In this document: positions 51,316 through 58,889 of the stretch, piece by piece
Layout of the letters: the number at the start of each line of letters is the position of its first letter
How positions within the stretch are numbered: the first letter of the stretch is position 1
Source of the DNA: Nocardioides islandensis
Lineage (GTDB): Bacteria; Actinomycetota; Actinomycetes; Propionibacteriales; Nocardioidaceae
Direction of reading: 5' to 3'
DNA: 64,000 bases
Assembly: GCF_015352455.1 (NCBI RefSeq)
Contig: NZ_JADKPN010000005.1
Coordinates: forward strand, 1 to 64,000
The notes under the pieces: model-generated
The model's database searches: none
What the model was told of the DNA's origin: nothing
The model's input: the letters and a program-made list of their open reading frames with translations, nothing else
Made by a program: the position numbers and the translations under genes

Positions 51316-52184
51316 GCACCACCTCCACCCGTGAGCCCGGGGTGCTGCACCGGCACCCCGGGCTCCGCCTGAGCCTGCTCCTCATCCCGCCGATGGCCTG
51401 GCTCGGGGTCGCCTACCTGGCCGCGCTCGCGGCCATGTTCGTGACCTCGCTGTGGGGACAGAACGACTTCACCGGAGAGATCGAGCGCGTCTGGACGCTC
51501 GACAACTTCCGGGACCTGGTCAGCATCGACGTCTACAAGACGATCACCCTCCGCACGGTCGGCATCGCCGTGCTGGTGACGCTGGTGGACGCGGCGGTGG
51601 CCTTCCCGATCGCGCTCTACATGGCCAAGGTCGCCTCACCCGCGGTGCAGCGCGCCCTCGTCATCGCGGTCCTGATGCCGCTGTGGGCGTCGTACCTGGT
51701 CAAGACCTACGCCTGGCGCGGACTGCTCGCCTCCAACGGGCTGATCGCGTGGATCGCGCAGCCCTTCGGCCTGGACACCCCCGGCTACGGTCTCGCGGCC
51801 ACCATCATCACGCTGTCGTACCTCTGGCTCCCCTACATGATCCTGCCCGTGTACGCCGGCCTGGAACGGCTCCCGAACTCCCTCCTCGAGGCGTCGGCGG
51901 ACCTCGGCGCGACCGGCGTACGCACGCTGCGGACCGTCGTGCTGCCGATGGTCTTCCCGGCCTTCGTGGCCGGCTCGATCTTCACGTTCTCGCTCACCTT
52001 GGGCGACTTCATCGCGGTGAAGCTGGTCGGAGGGACCAACCAGATGCTCGGCAACGTGGTCTACGACAACGTCGGCGCCGCCAACAACCTGCCCTTCGCC
52101 GCCGCGGTGGCGACCATCCCGGTCGTCCTGGTGCTCGTCTACCTCAGCGCGGTCCGCCGCACGGGAGCCCTGGAGAGCCTGTGA
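51312..52184 (+). CDS. potB: Polyamine-type ABC transporter permease, probable CTG start
   Basis: A 290-residue permease with six hydrophobic helices and the EAA loop LLEASADLGATGVRTLRTVVLPM. No ATG or GTG lies at the expected start. CTG 51312 overlaps the upstream stop as CTGA, has GAGG 7 nt before it, and gives an N-terminus STTSTREPGVLHRHPGLRLS that looks family-like. GTG 51342 is an alternative lacking a ribosome-binding site. All other junctions in this operon are 4-base NTGA overlaps, which supports CTG. Confidence 0.85.
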   Translation: MSTTSTREPGVLHRHPGLRLSLLLIPPMAWLGVAYLAALAAMFVTSLWGQNDFTGEIERVWTLDNFRDLVSIDVYKTITLRTVGIAVLVTLVDAAVAFPIALYMAKVASPAVQRALVIAVLMPLWASYLVKTYAWRGLLASNGLIAWIAQPFGLDTPGYGLAATIITLSYLWLPYMILPVYAGLERLPNSLLEASADLGATGVRTLRTVVLPMVFPAFVAGSIFTFSLTLGDFIAVKLVGGTNQMLGNVVYDNVGAANNLPFAAAVATIPVVLVLVYLSAVRRTGALESL

Positions 52185-52990
52185 CCCTGTCCCGCGGCCT
52201 GCGCCTGACGCTGTTGACCTGCACGATCCTCGCGCTCGTCGTGATCTACCTGCCGCTGGGCATCGTCGTGCTCAACTCGTTCAACACCAGCGGCTCGTTC
52301 GCGTGGCCGCCGACCGGCCTGACCCTCGACTGGTGGGACCGCGCGTTCAGCTCGCCCGGCGCCCGCGACGCACTCTGGGTCAGCCTGCGCGTCGCCACCC
52401 TGGCCACGGTCATCTCGCTGGTGCTCGGCACCATGGCCGCGCTGGCGCTGCAGCGGTTCCGGTTCTTCGGCCGCAACTTCGTGTCCCTCCTGGTGATCCT
52501 ACCGATCGCCCTTCCCGGCATCGTCACGGGCATCGCGTTCCAGAACGCCTTCAAGACGCTGCTGGGCATCGACCTCGGCTTCCTCACGCTGGTCGTCGCC
52601 CACGCCACCTTCTGCATCGTCACGGTCTTCAACAACGTCCAGGCACGGCTGCGCCGACTGGGCAGCAACCTCGAGGAGGCGTCGATGGACCTCGGCGCCG
52701 GCACCTTCACGACCTTCCGGCGGATCACGTTCCCGATGCTGCGCTCCGCGCTCCTCGCCGGCGGGCTGCTGTCGTTCGCGCTGTCGTTCGACGAGATCAT
52801 CGTGACCACGTTCACCGCCGGGCCGCGAGAAGAGACGCTGCCGCTGTGGATCCTGAACAACATGTTCCGGGCCCAGCAGGCGCCCGTCGTCAACGTCGTG
52901 GCCGCGGCCCTCATCGTGGCCTCGATCGTCCCCATCTGGATCGCGCAGAGGCTGGCGGGCACGGACGAGAGCGTCGCCGCAGCCCGCTGA
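52181..52990 (+). CDS. potC: Polyamine-type ABC transporter permease
   Basis: A 269-residue permease, the second membrane subunit of the operon. It has six hydrophobic helices (LTLLTCTILALVVIYLPLGI and onward) and the coupling EAA loop EEASMDLGAGTFTTFRRITF. The GTGA overlap with the preceding permease ensures balanced synthesis. The C-terminus ends in TDESVAAAR, and the operon stops here. Import of polyamines or similar cations is inferred from the gene set. Confidence 0.92.
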   Translation: MTLSRGLRLTLLTCTILALVVIYLPLGIVVLNSFNTSGSFAWPPTGLTLDWWDRAFSSPGARDALWVSLRVATLATVISLVLGTMAALALQRFRFFGRNFVSLLVILPIALPGIVTGIAFQNAFKTLLGIDLGFLTLVVAHATFCIVTVFNNVQARLRRLGSNLEEASMDLGAGTFTTFRRITFPMLRSALLAGGLLSFALSFDEIIVTTFTAGPREETLPLWILNNMFRAQQAPVVNVVAAALIVASIVPIWIAQRLAGTDESVAAAR

Positions 52991-53089
52991 CCCGGAGGGC
53001 CGCACCTGTCCGTTGGTACAACTGCGCACCCGACCCTGCCGGCCCTACCGTCGTGGTGTCAGTCCCCCCACCACCTCTTGGAGCGATCC

Positions 53090-53560
53090 ATGACCTTCCT
53101 GACCACCTCGCGCCGTCTCTCCGCCGTGATCGCCACGCTGGCCGCCGGCGGCGTGCTCTCGCTCGCCGGCCCGGCCGACGCCTCGTCCGGCGACGCCGAC
53201 CACGACGGGATGCCCAACCGCTGGGAGCTGCGCCACAGCCTGAACCCGCACAAGGCCAACGCCCGCGGCGACGCCGACCACGACGGCCTGCGCAACCTCG
53301 GTGAGTTCAAGCACGGCACCGACCCGCAGGAGACCGACTCCGACGACGACGGCCTCGACGACGAGGACGAGGTCGACGACTGCACCACGACCACCGACCC
53401 CACCGACGACGACACCGACGGTGACGGCGTCGAGGACGGCGACGAGGACACCGACGACGACGGTGTCGACAACGCCGACGACGGCGACGACCAGGGCGAG
53501 GACTGCGACGACCAGGGCGGCGACGACGACCGCGTGCTGGTCACCTACGTGCTGCGCTGA
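53090..53560 (+). CDS. Exported acidic protein with thrombospondin type 3-like calcium-binding repeats
   Basis: A 156-residue secreted protein. After a signal peptide (MTFLTTSRRLSAVIATLAAG, ending near ADA), residues ~37-85 show EF-hand-like Asp loops (GDADHDGMPNRWELRHSLNP, GDADHDGLRNLGEFKHGTDP). Residues ~85-150 are mostly Asp/Glu (DSDDDGLDDEDE, DTDGDGVEDGDEDTDDDGVD) in the manner of thrombospondin type 3 repeats. It ends with a short hydrophobic VLVTYVLR. It should bind many calcium ions. ATG 53090 has a GGAG site. A 70-base nested hairpin begins 7 bases after the stop. Confidence 0.75.
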   Translation: MTFLTTSRRLSAVIATLAAGGVLSLAGPADASSGDADHDGMPNRWELRHSLNPHKANARGDADHDGLRNLGEFKHGTDPQETDSDDDGLDDEDEVDDCTTTTDPTDDDTDGDGVEDGDEDTDDDGVDNADDGDDQGEDCDDQGGDDDRVLVTYVLR

Positions 53561-53566
53561 GCGACA

Positions 53567-53636
53567 TGTAACGCGGTGTTAGACCGTCTTCCCACGCGTT
53601 CTCACGCGTGGGAAGTCCCCCTAACACCGCGTTACA
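53567..53636. terminator. 70-base nested perfect inverted repeat between convergent genes
   Basis: The outer arms TGTAACGCGGTGTTAG (53567-53582) and CTAACACCGCGTTACA (53621-53636) pair over 16 bp. The inner arms CTTCCCACGCGT (53588-53599) and ACGCGTGGGAAG (53604-53615) pair over 12 bp around the loop TCTC, with a 5 by 5 internal bulge. The TAA stop of the minus-strand hydrolase lies inside the outer arm. It may serve as a bidirectional terminator or a mobile palindrome. Confidence 0.75.
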
Positions 53637-54450
53637 AGCGCGCGGCGTCCGCGAGGAGCGCCAGGATCCGGTCGGTGAGGCCGAACGTGATGTCGCCGTG
53701 GCCGGACCCGGGGAGCGCGTCGAACGACGCGTTCGGCAGGAGGGCGGCGAGACGCTCGCCGTTCTCCAGCGGCACCATCCGGTCGGCGTCGCCGTAGAAC
53801 AGGTCGACGGGCGTGGTGATCGTGGCCACGTCGATGTCCCAGGGGCCGGACCAGGCGACGTTGTCGCGGGCGAAGCCGTCGTACGGCTCCAGCGCGCGGC
53901 GAAGGTCCGCGAAGAAGACGGCCGCCTCGGCCGGTCGGGTCTCGAAGTAGCGCTCGTTGGGAGGTACGTCGGCGGCCATCGCCTCGCGGAAGGCGTCGGG
54001 GTCGAGGGGCAGCAGGTGCTCGGCGAACTCACGTACCTCGGCGGTGACCACCTCGAGGTCCTGCGGGTCGCCGTCGCGCGGGCCGGGTCCCGCGGCGACC
54101 ACCACGCGCGTCACGCGGTCGGGTGCTGCTTCCGCCGTCGCCAGGGCGTACGGGCCGCCGCCGGACGAGCCGTAGGTCCCGAACGTCGACCAGCCCAGCT
54201 CGTCGGCGAGCTCGACGACCTGGTGGCCCACGCTCGCCAGGCTCGGCGGCGTGAGCGTCGACGCGCCGTACCCCGGCCGGCTCACGGCGACGAGGCGCAC
54301 GCCGTGCCGGCGAGCGGCCTCGTCCAGCAGGGCACCGCAGCCGGCGGTGCTGGGCGATCCCGGCTGGTAGACGACCGGGACACCGTCGGGATCGCCGACG
54401 TCGAGGTACTCCAGCGTCAGCCCGCTCGCCAGGCGAGCCTCCGTGTACAC
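53632..54450 (-). CDS. Alpha/beta-fold hydrolase
   Basis: A 272-residue alpha/beta hydrolase. The oxyanion region is YQPGSPST, RPGYGAS follows strand 4, and the nucleophile elbow GSSGGG contains Ser96. FYGDADRMVP likely carries the acid and GSGHGD the His. The fold is clear; the substrate (ester, amide or epoxide) is not. GTG 54450 has TACGCT 6 nt upstream, a leaderless signature. The stop codon is embedded in a long palindrome. Confidence 0.85.
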   Translation of the reverse strand: MYTEARLASGLTLEYLDVGDPDGVPVVYQPGSPSTAGCGALLDEAARRHGVRLVAVSRPGYGASTLTPPSLASVGHQVVELADELGWSTFGTYGSSGGGPYALATAEAAPDRVTRVVVAAGPGPRDGDPQDLEVVTAEVREFAEHLLPLDPDAFREAMAADVPPNERYFETRPAEAAVFFADLRRALEPYDGFARDNVAWSGPWDIDVATITTPVDLFYGDADRMVPLENGERLAALLPNASFDALPGSGHGDITFGLTDRILALLADAARL

Positions 54451-54465
54451 GCCCCGAGCGTAGGG

Positions 54466-56310
54466 CTACTTCGGCAGCACCACGCCGGCCGAGCCGCCAC
54501 CACGCCTCGTGGGCTCCGCGATGACGGTGAACAGCCCGTCCGGACCCAGCTCGATCGCGGTCGCGGCGCCGATCTCGGCGGCCGTCGTACCCGGCGCGCC
54601 TGCGGCCGTGAAGCTGTGGCCGTACGGCGTCAGCAGCCCGCCGTACGCGTCGATGAACGACTGCTCGGCGGTCACCGAGGCGGTGTTGCGCTGCGAGGCC
54701 CGCGGGGCGGCGACGGCCTGCTCGATGGTCATCCCGCGGTCGATGCGGTTGAACAGCGTCTGCAGGACCGTGGTGATGATCGTCGAGCCGCCCGGAGAGC
54801 CGAGGGCCAGCCAGGGATCGCCGTCCTTCAGCACGATCGTCGGCGAGATCGAGGAACGCGGGCGCTTGCCGGCCTGGATCCGGTTGGGGTCGGTCGGCGA
54901 GTAGACCGCGGAGAAGTCCGTCAGCTCGTTGTTCAGGATGAACCCGCGGCCGGGCACGACCATGCCGGAGCCGCCGGTCTGCTCGATCGTCAGCGTGTAC
55001 TCGACGACGTTGCCCCACCGGTCGGCCGTGGTGAGGTTGGTGGTGTTGATGTTCTCGGTGTCGGGGGCGTCGCGCCGGGATGTCGACGCCGGGGTGGCGC
55101 AGCTCCCGTCGTACGACGCGGGGTTGCCCGCCGCGACCGGCTTCTTCAGCGCGGTGGTCTCGCTGATCTGGCAGGCCCGCTCGGCGGCGAAGGTGTCGTC
55201 GAGGAGCGAGGTCAACGGGACCTTCACGTACCTCGGGTCGCCGACGTAAGCGCCCCGGTCGGCGAACGCGAGCGCCGACGCCTCGAGGTAGTGGTGCAGA
55301 GCGGCAGCCGGGGTCATCGACGCCAGGTCGTAGCGCTCCATGATGTTCAGTGCCTCGCCGACGGTCGAACCGCCGCTGGAGGACGGTGCCATGCCGTACA
55401 CGTCGTACCCGCGGTAGCCGACCTTGGTGGGCTGGCGGTTCCTGGTGCGGTACGCCGCGAGGTCCGAGACCTTCATCGAGCCGGGAGGTACGGGCAGCGT
55501 GGTCGTCGAGGTCTTCGGAGGGTGCTGGACCGTGCGCGCGATGTTGGCCGCTAGCTTGCCACCGTAGAACGCCCGCATGCCCTTGTCGGACAGCAGCCGG
55601 TAGGTGTCGGCGAGGTCGGGGTTCTTCAGCACCGAGCCGACCGCCGGCGGCGCCCCGCCCGGCAGGTAGATCTCGCTGGTCGAGGGGAACGCCGAGAAGC
55701 GCGCGGCGTTCTCGCTGGTCTGGAGGTTGAAGGTGCGGTCGACGACGAAGCCCCGGTCGGCCAGCTTGATCGCGGGCTTCAGCACCTCGGCGAGCGGCCA
55801 GGTGCCCCAGCGCGTCAGCGCCTTGTCCCACGTCGCGGGCGTCCCGGGCACGCCGACGGAGACGCCGCTGGTGACCAGCTCGGGCGTGAAGTTGTAGGGC
55901 TTCCCGGTCGACGGGTCGATGAAGGCGTCCGGCTTCATGCCCGCCGGCGCGGTCTCGCGGCCGTCGAGCGTCTGCACCTTGCCCTTCTTCGCGTTGTAGA
56001 ACACGAAGTACCCGCCGCCGCCGATGCCCGAGCTGTACGGCTCGGTGACACCCAGCACGGCCGCCGTCGCGATCGCCGCGTCCACCGCGTTGCCGCCCAT
56101 CCGCAGCACCCGCAGGCCGGCCCGCGTCGCGGCCGGGTCGACGGACGTGACGCCGCCGCCGTACCCGATGGCGGTCGCGGTGCGTCCGGTCGTCGCCGCT
56201 GCGGGTGACGGCGACGGCGGCGCGGAGTCGGCTCCGCTGGCGGGCACCAGCAGGGCCGGGGTCGCGACCAGGGCCGCGACGGCGAGCGGGGCGATCAGGC
56301 GTGCACGCAT
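54466..56310 (-). CDS. ggt: Secreted gamma-glutamyltransferase
   Basis: A 614-residue Ntn-hydrolase precursor that cleaves or transfers the gamma-glutamyl group of glutathione-like compounds. The signal peptide (MRARLIAPLAVAALVATPAL) is followed by GGNAVDAAIATAAVLGVTEP and SGIGGGGYFVFY. The autocatalytic site is NTTNLTTADRWGNVV, with predicted nucleophile Thr423 (or Thr424). The residue after the Thr pair is usually His; here it is Asn425. Later PRSSISPTIV and LGSPGGSTI match the small subunit. ATG 56310 has a GGGAGGA site. Glutathione is rare in actinobacteria, so the real substrate may differ. Confidence 0.9.
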   Translation of the reverse strand: MRARLIAPLAVAALVATPALLVPASGADSAPPSPSPAAATTGRTATAIGYGGGVTSVDPAATRAGLRVLRMGGNAVDAAIATAAVLGVTEPYSSGIGGGGYFVFYNAKKGKVQTLDGRETAPAGMKPDAFIDPSTGKPYNFTPELVTSGVSVGVPGTPATWDKALTRWGTWPLAEVLKPAIKLADRGFVVDRTFNLQTSENAARFSAFPSTSEIYLPGGAPPAVGSVLKNPDLADTYRLLSDKGMRAFYGGKLAANIARTVQHPPKTSTTTLPVPPGSMKVSDLAAYRTRNRQPTKVGYRGYDVYGMAPSSSGGSTVGEALNIMERYDLASMTPAAALHHYLEASALAFADRGAYVGDPRYVKVPLTSLLDDTFAAERACQISETTALKKPVAAGNPASYDGSCATPASTSRRDAPDTENINTTNLTTADRWGNVVEYTLTIEQTGGSGMVVPGRGFILNNELTDFSAVYSPTDPNRIQAGKRPRSSISPTIVLKDGDPWLALGSPGGSTIITTVLQTLFNRIDRGMTIEQAVAAPRASQRNTASVTAEQSFIDAYGGLLTPYGHSFTAAGAPGTTAAEIGAATAIELGPDGLFTVIAEPTRRGGGSAGVVLPK

Positions 56311-56388
56311 CAGGGTCCTCCCGAGAAGAGACGATGCCTCCACCCAACCCCGGATCCCCGGGGGTGTCGACCACCCCCGCGGGCGGTC

Positions 56389-57906
56389 CTACACGGGGTA
56401 CGCCGCCAGCTCGCCCGCCAGCGCCTCGGTGGCGCGACCGCGGACGACCGTGCCGTCGCCGGTGTGCTCGAGGGTGTCGATCTCGCCCTCGCGGTGCAGC
56501 CGGTCGAGCAGGTCGCCCCGGGCGTACGGCACGAGCGCGGCGATCTCGACGCCCAGCTTCGGCAGCTCGCCCTCGACGACCTTGAGCGCGTCCTCGATGC
56601 CCTCGCCGGTCTTGGCGGACACGACCACCGAGTGCGGCTCGCGCTGGCGCAGCCGGGCGATCACCATCGGGTCGGCCACGTCGGCCTTGTTGATGACGAT
56701 GATCTCCGGCACCGTGTCCGCCCCGATCTCCGCGAGCACCTCGCGGACCGCGGCGATCTGGCCCTCGGGATCGGGGTGCGAGCCGTCGACGACGTGCAGG
56801 ATGAGGTCGGAGTCGGCGACCTCCTCCAGCGTCGAGCGGAACGCCTCGACCAGCTGGTGGGGAAGGTGGCGGACGAAACCGACCGTGTCGCTCATGGTGT
56901 ACACGCGACCGTCCGCGGTCGCCGTACGGCGGGTGGTCGGGTCGAGCGTCGCGAACAGCGAGTCCTCGACCAGCACCCCCGCACCGGTGAGCCGGTTGAG
57001 CAGCGAGGACTTGCCGGCGTTGGTGTAGCCGGCGATCGCGACCGACGGGATCTCGTGGCGCTTGCGCTCCTGGCGCTTGGTGTCGCGCGTGCCCTTCATG
57101 TGGGCGAGCTCGCGACGCAGCTTGGCGACCTTGGTGTTGATGCGGCGCCGGTCGGTCTCGATCTTGGTCTCACCGGGGCCGCGACCGCCGATGCCGCCGC
57201 CGGCCGCGCCGACGCGACCGCCGGCCTGGCGGGAGAGGTTGCCACCCCAGCCGCGCAGGCGCTGCTTCATGTAGTTGAGCTGGGCGAGCTCGACCTGCGC
57301 CTGGCCCTCCCGGGACTTCGCGTGCTGGGCGAAGATGTCGAGGATCAGCGCGGTCCGGTCGACGACCTTGACCTTGAGGCGGTCCTCGAGGTTCCTCAGC
57401 TGGCTGGGCTTGAGCTCGCCGTCGCAGATGACGGTGTCGCAGCCGGAGGCCTGCACCATCTCCTTGAGGCCGTCGACCTTGCCGCGGCCGATGTACGTCG
57501 CGGGGTCGGGCTTGTTACGTCGCTGGTAGATCGCCTCCAGCACCTCCGAGCCCGCGGTCTCGGCCAGCAGGGCCAGCTCGGCCATGGAGTTCTCGGCGTC
57601 CTCGATGGAGCCGTCGGTCCAGACGCCGACGAGCACGACGCGCTCGAGGCGCAGCTGCCGGTACTCGACCTCGCTGATGTCCTCGAGCTCGGTGGACAGT
57701 CCGGCCACCCGGCGCAGGGCGTGGCGTTCGGCCAGGTCCTGCATGCCGACGGTGAGCTCCTCGGCCTCCTCGGGGTCAGGCTCGTCCGCGTACCCGGACT
57801 GCCAGTCCTCGGGGTTGCCGCCCTCGGTCTCGTCGTCCAGGTCCCAGCCGGCGGTCTCGTCCAGCTCGGCCTCGAGGGAGAAGTCTTCGTCGTGTGCGTT
57901 CGTCAT
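56389..57906 (-). CDS. hflX: Ribosome-associated GTPase HflX
   Basis: A 505-residue GTPase that helps split stalled ribosomes. An acidic N-terminal extension (DEDFSLEAELDETAGWDLDD...) precedes the HflX domain (TYIGRGKVDGLKEMVQASGC, LDIFAQHAKSREGQAQVELA, GGIGGRGPGETKIETDRRRI). The GTPase domain has GYTNAGKSS from residue 293, DTVGFV and NKAD. ATG 57906 matches the expected start. TACCCT lies 10 nt upstream. Its position near miaA and dapF is conserved across actinobacteria. Confidence 0.95.
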   Translation of the reverse strand: MTNAHDEDFSLEAELDETAGWDLDDETEGGNPEDWQSGYADEPDPEEAEELTVGMQDLAERHALRRVAGLSTELEDISEVEYRQLRLERVVLVGVWTDGSIEDAENSMAELALLAETAGSEVLEAIYQRRNKPDPATYIGRGKVDGLKEMVQASGCDTVICDGELKPSQLRNLEDRLKVKVVDRTALILDIFAQHAKSREGQAQVELAQLNYMKQRLRGWGGNLSRQAGGRVGAAGGGIGGRGPGETKIETDRRRINTKVAKLRRELAHMKGTRDTKRQERKRHEIPSVAIAGYTNAGKSSLLNRLTGAGVLVEDSLFATLDPTTRRTATADGRVYTMSDTVGFVRHLPHQLVEAFRSTLEEVADSDLILHVVDGSHPDPEGQIAAVREVLAEIGADTVPEIIVINKADVADPMVIARLRQREPHSVVVSAKTGEGIEDALKVVEGELPKLGVEIAALVPYARGDLLDRLHREGEIDTLEHTGDGTVVRGRATEALAGELAAYPV

Positions 57907-57972
57907 ACCGTCCACCAGGGTAGGCGGGCGGGCCTGACCGGGGCGAACCATTAGCGCTGGCAGGATCACGGC

Positions 57973-58734
57973 GTGACCCTGCTCCTCCTGGTCGTGGCCC
58001 ATCCTGACGACGAGACCTTCGGCTGCGGATCGCTGCTCATGCACGCGGCGGAACGCGGCGCGCGGACGGTGGTGCTCTGCGCGACCCGCGGCGAGGCCGG
58101 CGAGGTGACCGACCCGGACCTGGTCCCGACCGGCGGGCTCGGCGAGCTGCGAGAAGGGGAGCTGCGCGCGGCGGCGGCCTACCTCGGTGTCGCCGACGTC
58201 GAGCTGCTGGACCTCGTCGACTCGGGCATGGACGGCGACGCCGCCCCCGAGACCCTGTGCGGAGCGCCGCTCGAGGTCGTCGTCGCGGCGGTGCGGAGGG
58301 CCGTCGACCGGCACCGGCCCGATGTGGTCGTCACCCTGGACGGCGGCGACGGTCACCGCGACCACGTGCGCATCCGGGAGGCGGTCGAGGAGGCGCTGGC
58401 CGGCAGCGCGACGCCGCTGTACGTCGAGGGGCTGCCGCGCTCGCTCATGCACGCGTGGGTGCAGCACCACGCCGGAGGCGACTACGCGGCGTACACCGAG
58501 CTCCCCGACATCGGCACGCCCGACGAGCAGTTCACGACGGTGGTGGAGACCGGCCACCTGCTCGAGCGTCGCGACGCCGCGATCGCGCTCCACGCCTCGC
58601 AGAAGTCGCCGTTCGACGGGCTGCCGGACGACCTCCACCGCGCGTTCCTCACCCGCGAGCACCTCATCCGGTTGAACCCGCCGTGGGCGGGAGGCCCGCT
58701 CGAGACGGAGCTGTCGGGGCTCAGCGGACCCTGA
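57973..58734 (+). CDS. PIG-L family deacetylase
   Basis: A 253-residue zinc-dependent LmbE/PIG-L-like N-deacetylase. The metal-binding HPDDE motif is at residues 10-14 (VVAHPDDETFGCG), and the second His region is GDGHRDHVRIREAV. The family includes MshB and Mca of mycothiol metabolism and GlcNAc deacetylases; this member is not clearly either. GTG 57973 follows CAGGAT by 6 nt, so a leaderless mRNA is possible. It is divergent from hflX. Confidence 0.85.
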   Translation: MTLLLLVVAHPDDETFGCGSLLMHAAERGARTVVLCATRGEAGEVTDPDLVPTGGLGELREGELRAAAAYLGVADVELLDLVDSGMDGDAAPETLCGAPLEVVVAAVRRAVDRHRPDVVVTLDGGDGHRDHVRIREAVEEALAGSATPLYVEGLPRSLMHAWVQHHAGGDYAAYTELPDIGTPDEQFTTVVETGHLLERRDAAIALHASQKSPFDGLPDDLHRAFLTREHLIRLNPPWAGGPLETELSGLSGP

Positions 58735-58889
58735 CGCCGAACAGGTCCAGCTGCGGCGGACCGGCCGTGTCCTCCGGGTCCTGGTCGGAGATGGGATGGT
58801 GCTCCGATCCGAGAGTCGGGTCCCTGAGAGTGCGCCCTAGCGCACCCTGAACCGCACGACCCGTCAAGACCCTCTGAGAGAGTGCTCCC
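58735..58889 (+). other. Leader region upstream of the DAO/GcvT dehydrogenase gene
   Basis: These 155 bases contain a small hairpin (GTGCGC-CCTA-GCGCAC) and two CTGAGAG motifs. Glycine, folate or SAM riboswitch cores were looked for and not found. The region may hold the promoter of the downstream gene. Confidence 0.3.

Noticed and set aside
58735..58889. Possible glycine or folate riboswitch before the sarcosine/dimethylglycine-type dehydrogenase
   Set aside because: GAGAG motifs are present but the conserved aptamer cores and pairing pattern of glycine, SAM or folate riboswitches could not be matched.
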